Assembly: GCA_021733645.1 (NCBI GenBank) | Contig: JAHREJ010000016.1 | Span: 1-64,000 of the forward strand | From: Bacillus subtilis subsp. subtilis | GTDB lineage: Bacteria; Pseudomonadota; Gammaproteobacteria; Xanthomonadales; Xanthomonadaceae | DNA length: 64,000 nt | Reading direction: 5' to 3' | Shown here: one piece after another, positions 59,501-64,000 of the stretch | Layout: each line of letters opens with the position of its first letter | Numbering within the stretch: position 1 is the first letter of the stretch | The notes under the pieces: model-generated | Told to the model about the DNA's origin: nothing | What the model saw: only the letters and a program-made list of their open reading frames with translations | Databases searched by the model: none | Position numbers and translations under genes: made by a program

Positions 59501-59761
59501 CTGCTGCGTTTCCGCCCGATCATGATGACCACCGCGGCGGCCATGCTGGGCGCCCTGCCGCTGGCACTGGGCACCGGCATCGGTTCGGAGCTGCGCCGCC
59601 CGCTGGGCATCGCCATCGTCGGCGGCCTGCTGCTGTCGCAGTTGGTCACCCTGTACACCACGCCGGTGATCTACCTGTACATGGAGCGGTTCTCGGAGTG
59701 GCTGCGCGAGCGCCGCGAACAGCGCGCGCTGCGCCACGCCAGCGCCCAGGACCGCGCATGA
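56531..59761 (+). CDS. mdtB: RND multidrug efflux pump subunit (MdtB/SmeJ-like)
   Basis: A 1076-residue RND transporter. It begins at GTG 56531 with AAGGAT upstream: [40 protein letters not shown]. The TM4 proton relay Asp-Asp is seen in [21 protein letters not shown], and the TM6 and TM10-12 regions ([59 protein letters not shown]) are intact. The periplasmic loops are normal. The pair with the following gene matches the heterotrimeric MdtBC type, which exports bile salts and novobiocin in E. coli and several drugs as SmeJK in S. maltophilia. Confidence 0.94.
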   Translation: [1076 protein letters not shown]

Positions 59762-59795
59762 GCACTGCGCCTTTCCGCGCCCTGAAGGTGCCGGC

Positions 59796-62700
59796 ATGAA
59801 CATCTCCGGCCCCTTCATCCGCCGCCCCATCGGCACCGCGCTGCTGGCCATCGGCCTGTTCGTGGTCGGCCTGTTCTGCTACCTGAAACTGGGCGTGTCG
59901 GCGCTGCCGAACATCCAGATTCCGGTGATCTTCGTGCACGCCAGCCAGTCCGGCGCCGATGCCACCACGATGGCGTCCACGGTTACCGCGCCACTGGAAC
60001 GCCACCTGGGCCAGTTGCCTGGCGTGGACCAGATGCGCTCGTCCAGTTCGGAAAGCAGCTCGCTGGTGTTCATGATCTTCCAGAGCGGGGTGGACATCGA
60101 TTCGGCCGCGCTGGACGTGCAGACCGCGATCAACTCGGCCCAGGCCGACCTGCCCTCCGGGTTGGGTTCGCCGATGTTCCAGAAGGCCAACCCGAACGAT
60201 GATCCGGTCATCGCCATTGCGCTGACTTCGCAGACCCAATCGGCCGACGAGCTCTACAACGTGGCCGATTCACTGCTGGCCCAGCGCATCCGCCAGATCA
60301 GCGGCGTGTCCTCGGTGGATATCGCCGGTGCGTCCACCCCGGCGGTGCGGGTGGATGTGAACCTGCGCCTGCTCAATGCGCTCAACCTCACCCCCGATGA
60401 CCTGCGCAATGCGGTGCGTGCGGCCAATGTCACCTCGCCCACCGGCTTCCTGACCGACGGCAACACCACCACCGCCATCATCGCCAACGATTCGGTCGCG
60501 CGCGCGGCCGACTTCGCCAACCTGGTCATCAAGACCCAGGACGATGGCCGGGTGATCCGCCTCAAGGACGTGGCCAACGTCTACGACGGCCAGCAGGATG
60601 CCTACCAGGCCGCCTGGTTCGACCACAAACCAGCGGTGGTGATGTATGTGTTCACCCGCGCCGGTGCCAACATCGTGGAGACCGTGGACCGGGTCAAGGC
60701 GCAGATTCCGATGCTGCGCGACTATCTGCAGCCGGGCACCACGCTCACCCCCTACTTCGACCGCACCCCCACCATCCGCTCGTCGCTGCATGAAGTGCAG
60801 ATCACCCTGCTGATCAGTCTGGCGATGGTGATCCTGACCATGGCGCTGTTCCTGCGCCGGCTGGCCCCCACGTTGATCGCCGCGGTCACCGTGCCGCTGT
60901 CGCTGGCCGGTGCGGCGCTGGTGATGTACGTGTTCGGCTTCACCTTGAACAACCTGAGCCTGCTGGCGCTGGTGATCGCCATTGGTTTCGTGGTCGACGA
61001 TGCGATCGTGGTGATCGAGAACATCATGCGCCACCTCGACGAGGGCATGCCGCGCATGCAGGCCGCGCTGACCGGCGCGCGCGAGATCGGCTTCACCATC
61101 GTGTCGATCACCGCTTCCCTGGTGGCGGTGTTCATTCCGTTGCTGTTTGCCAGCGGCATGGTCGGGGCGTTCTTCCGCGAGTTCACCGTCACCCTGGTGG
61201 CGGCGATCGTGGTGTCGATGATCGTTTCGCTGACGCTGACCCCGGCGCTGTGCAGCCGCTTCCTCAGCGCGCATGCCGAGCCGGAGAAACCCTCGCGGAT
61301 CGGCCGCTTCCTGGATGCCACCCACGACCGCATGCTGCGCGTCTATACCGTGTGCCTGGACTTCTCGCTGCGCCACGCCCTGCTGCTTTCGCTCACCCCG
61401 ATCCTGCTGATCGTGGCCACGGTAATGCTGGCCGGTGCAGTCAAGAAGGGCTCGTTCCCGCCCCAGGACACCGGCCTGATCTGGGGCCGCGCCAACTCCA
61501 GCGCGACGGTGTCCTTTGAAGACATGGTCAACCGCCAGCGCCGCATCACCGACATGCTGATGGCCGACCCGGCGGTGAAAACCGTGGGCGTGCGCCTGGG
61601 CAGCGGCCGCCAGGGCTCCAGCGCGCAGTTCAACATCGAGCTGAAGACGCGCAAAGAAGGCCGCAAGGAAACCACCGCGCTGGCACTGGCCCGCCTGAGC
61701 GCCAAGGCCGACCGCTATCCCGACCTGCAGCTGCGCCTGCGCGCGATCCAGGACCTGCCCAGTGATGGCGGCGGCGGCAACAGCCAGGGCGCGCAGTACC
61801 GGGTGTCGCTGCAGGGCAATGACCTGGCCCAGCTGCAGGAATGGCTGCCCAAGGTGCAGGCCGCACTGAAGAAGAACCCCAAACTGCGTGATGTGGGCAC
61901 CGACGTGGACACCGCCGGGCTGCGCCAGAACGTGGTGATCGACCGTGCCAAGGCCGCGCGCCTGGGCGTGTCGGTGGGTGCGATCGACGGTGCGCTGTAC
62001 GGCGCTTTCGGCCAGCGCCAGATCTCTACCATCTATTCGGACATCAACCAGTACTCGGTGGTGGTCAATGCGCTGCCCGAGCAGACCGCCACCCCGCGTG
62101 CGCTGGATGAGATCCACGTGCGCGCCGGCAACGGCGAGATGATTCCGCTCACCGCCGTGGCGCACCAGGTGCCGGGGCTGGCACCGCCGCAGATCACCCA
62201 CGAAAACCAGTACACCACGATGGACCTGAGCTACAACCTGGCCCCGGGCGTGAGCACCGGTGAGGGCGAAGCGATCATCAAGGCCACCGTGGATGGCCTG
62301 CGCCTGCCCGGCGACATCCGCATCAGCGATGGCGGCGGCTTCAACGTACAGCTCAACCCCAACTCGATGTTGATCCTGGTGCTGGCCGCGATCATCACCG
62401 TGTACCTGGTGCTGGGCATGTTGTACGAGAGCCTGGTGCACCCGGTGACGATCCTGTCCACGCTGCCGGCGGCGGGCGTGGGCGCGCTGCTGGCGTTGTT
62501 TGTGACCAACACCGAGCTGTCGGTGATCTCGATGATCGCGCTGGTGCTGTTGATCGGCATCGTCAAGAAGAACGCGATCATGATGATCGACTTCGCGGTG
62601 GTGGCCCAGCGCGAGCACGGCAAAAGCCCGCGCGACGCGGTACGCGAGGCCAGTATCGTGCGTTTCCGCCCGATCATGATGACCACCATGGTGGCGATCC

Positions 62701-62918
62701 TGGCGGCGGTGCCGCTGGCGATCGGCCTGGGCGAAGGCTCTGAACTGCGTCGTCCGCTGGGCATCGCGATGATTGGCGGCCTGTTGTTCTCGCAGAGCCT
62801 GACCCTGCTCAGTACCCCCGCGCTGTACGTGATTTTCTCGTGCCTGCGCGAACGTTGGGTCAACCGCCGTGCGCGCCGCCGCGAGAAGAAGCTGATGAAG
62901 CAGGCTGCGCGCGCCTGA
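59796..62918 (+). CDS. mdtC: RND multidrug efflux pump subunit (MdtC/SmeK-like)
   Basis: A 1040-residue RND transporter, second half of the MdtBC-type pair. Start [43 protein letters not shown] with GAAGGT upstream. TM4 has [20 protein letters not shown]; TM10-12 read [28 protein letters not shown] and [33 protein letters not shown]. It differs widely from the first subunit, as expected if they form mixed trimers with distinct roles. It starts 34 bp after the previous stop. A basic tail ([13 protein letters not shown]) ends the protein. No outer-membrane factor gene is next to it. Confidence 0.94.
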   Translation: [1040 protein letters not shown]

Positions 62919-62933
62919 TTGCCGCGAAAGGCA

Positions 62934-63103
62934 GCCGAGCATGGCTCGGCTCTACCGGAGGCAATCGAGCAGCCGAGCATGGCTCGGCTCTACCGGGCAA
63001 TCGAGCGGCCGAGCATGGCTCGGCTCTACCGGGGCAATCGAGCCGCCGAGCATGGCTCGGCTCTACCGGGCAATCGAGCCGCCGGGCCTGGCTCGGTTCT
63101 GCC
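62934..63103 (-). repeat. Tandem run of five GTAG-type (SMAG) REP elements
   Basis: The 22-mer GCCGAGCATGGCTCGGCTCTAC occurs identically at 62934-62955, 62972-62993, 63008-63029 and 63045-63066, and a degenerate fifth copy at 63081-63103. Spacing is 36 to 38 bp, with a CGGGCAATCGAGC-type spacer between. On the minus strand each reads GTAGAGCCGAGCCATGCTCGGC, the head and stem of a SMAG element. Confidence 0.9.
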
Positions 63104-63208
63104 CGCATCTGCGTTGCGCATCGGCGCACTGTCCAGGGTCGGTGCGGGTGAGGCTGTCCCCTTCACCCCCCACCGGCAATAATGGGCTGCCCCGCATACC
63201 GAGCCCGC

Positions 63209-64000
63209 ATGTCCGCCCGAGAATCCCGCCTGAGCCGCCTGTGGGCGCATGAGAAGGCCAGCTATGGCCTGCGGGTATTCATTGCGCTGTCGGTGGCTAT
63301 GGGCGTGTGTTGGCACCTGGACCAGCTGCCCGCGCTGCCGGGCGTGTTCCTGGGCATCATCGCCAGCGCCATTGCCGAAACCGACGACAACTGGTGGGGC
63401 CGGACCAAATCGGTCGCGCTGTCGCTGCTGTGCTTCGTGGCCGCCGCCGCCGCAGTGGTCGAACTGTTCGCCTGGCCGTGGCTGTTCATCGCCGCCCTGG
63501 CCGTGTCCACCTTCGGCCTCACCCTGCTCGGCGCCCTCGGCGAGCGCTACGCCTCCATTGCCCAGGCCACCGTCACCCTGGCCATCTACACCATGATCGG
63601 GCTGGAGCAGCACGGCGCCAGCGACCGCGCCCAGGCCTTCACCGCCGTCAGCCACCTGCTGGCCGGCGCCCTCTGGTACGGCCTGCTGTCCATCCTCTGG
63701 ACGGCCCTGTTCGCCAACCGCCCGGTACGCGAACGCATCGCGCGCCTGTACCTGGAGCTGGGCCGCTACCTGCAGCTCAAGGCCGACCTGTTCGAACCCA
63801 TCCGCGACGCCGACGTGCAGAAGCGCCAGCTGGCCCTGGCCGAGCAGAACCGCCGCGTGGTCGATGCGCTCAATATTGCCAAGGTCGCCATCCTGGCCCG
63901 TTTCGGTCGCTCCGGCCGGCCCGGCGTGCAGTCCGGCCTGTACCTGCGCCTGTACTACATGGCCCAGGATTTCCATGAACGCGCCAGTTCCTCCCATTAT
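63209..64000 (+). CDS. FUSC/YccS-type inner membrane protein (N-terminal part; truncated by window end)
   Basis: The first 264 residues of a membrane protein whose beginning resembles YccS/YhfK and other FUSC transporters: a hydrophobic N-terminal block (SYGLRVFIALSVAMGVCWHLDQLPALPGVFLGIIASAIAETDDNWWGRTKSVALSLLCFVAAAAAVVELFAWPWLF) with five or six helices, then a helical cytoplasmic region (ERIARLYLELGRYLQLKADLFEPI). ATG 63209 gives a proper start. The open frame runs off the right edge. It is in line with the RND operon but separated by the repeat run. Confidence 0.85.
   Translation, partial: MSARESRLSRLWAHEKASYGLRVFIALSVAMGVCWHLDQLPALPGVFLGIIASAIAETDDNWWGRTKSVALSLLCFVAAAAAVVELFAWPWLFIAALAVSTFGLTLLGALGERYASIAQATVTLAIYTMIGLEQHGASDRAQAFTAVSHLLAGALWYGLLSILWTALFANRPVRERIARLYLELGRYLQLKADLFEPIRDADVQKRQLALAEQNRRVVDALNIAKVAILARFGRSGRPGVQSGLYLRLYYMAQDFHERASSSHY

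Noticed and set aside
56384..59851. A very long open frame on the minus strand opposite the MdtB-like gene (over 1100 codons)
   Set aside because: It mirrors the codon structure of the RND gene; its product is low-complexity (His/Gln/Gly-rich) and matches no family. High GC in the third codon position keeps the opposite frame open.
60270..62942. Long minus-strand open frame opposite the MdtC-like gene (about 890 codons)
   Set aside because: Same explanation: a shadow of a high-GC gene with a composition unlike any protein family.
62934..63103. Regularly spaced repeats considered as a possible CRISPR array
   Set aside because: The spacers are near-identical to one another and each repeat is a hairpin with a GTAG head, so the elements are REPs; no cas genes are present.

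Overview
The window is a high-GC, gene-dense, chromosomal-looking segment of a gammaproteobacterium of the Xanthomonadaceae, most likely Stenotrophomonas or a close relative. Three things point there. Core blocks have xanthomonad order: aroQ-accB-accC then prmA-DUF3426-fis; a sugar locus with LacI, MFS and TonB receptor; an MdtABC/SmeIJK-like RND operon. Many short palindromic intergenic repeats resemble the GTAG (SMAG) family described in Stenotrophomonas maltophilia, including a run of five. Several genes appear to start at TTG (fis, purD, rho). I see no rRNA, tRNA, CRISPR, insertion sequence or prophage. The sequence begins inside a quinone-oxidoreductase-like gene and ends inside a FUSC-family membrane protein gene.

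Layout. 0-11.8 kb: AraC regulator, DUF2306-type membrane protein, an 866-bp stretch without convincing genes, aroQ, an LprI-like secreted protein, accBC with a clear terminator, a small membrane-protein operon including a 23-residue peptide gene, three overlapping genes (two unknowns and an alpha/beta hydrolase), prmA, a DUF3426 protein and fis. 11.8-17.6 kb: a six-gene minus-strand phospholipid cassette matching the E. coli ynbABCD set (CDP-alcohol phosphatidyltransferase, hydrolase-methyltransferase fusion, PAP2-dual-specificity phosphatase fusion, CdsA-like enzyme) plus a PlsC-type acyltransferase and a small membrane protein. 17.7-26.3 kb: a large secreted TPR protein, then purH, two tandem paralogous lipoproteins, purD, and rpoH (minus) with a sigma-E-like promoter and a start-proximal inverted repeat.

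26.6-34.5 kb: ftsE-ftsX-double receiver protein-ung as an overlapping operon, rhlB, then trxA and rho on the plus strand; rho carries a long disordered N-terminal insert with a Gly-Gln tract. 34.7-41.5 kb: a carbohydrate-scavenging locus (LacI regulator, FucP-type MFS, TonB receptor, cupin-like protein) with three matching operator-like palindromes between MFS and receptor. 41.7-51.1 kb: a dCache-GGEEF diguanylate cyclase, a TonB-C-like periplasmic protein, aceK, a four-gene minus-strand operon of an unknown protein, a small Ras-like GTPase and two roadblock proteins, then monomeric icd. 51.1-64 kb: a repeat-rich intergenic region with a 100-bp-period direct repeat and a 35-bp inverted repeat, a lipoprotein, a LysM protein, queF, an M20 amidohydrolase, the RND operon, the repeat run and the truncated FUSC gene.

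The two best candidates for under-described systems are the GTPase/roadblock operon (46152-48478), reminiscent of actinobacterial conservons and of MglA/MglB polarity modules, and the expanded ynb-like phospholipid cassette (11812-17608), whose phosphatidyltransferase has Asn at two of the four canonical Asp positions. Functional calls are from sequence reading alone; no database search was run.
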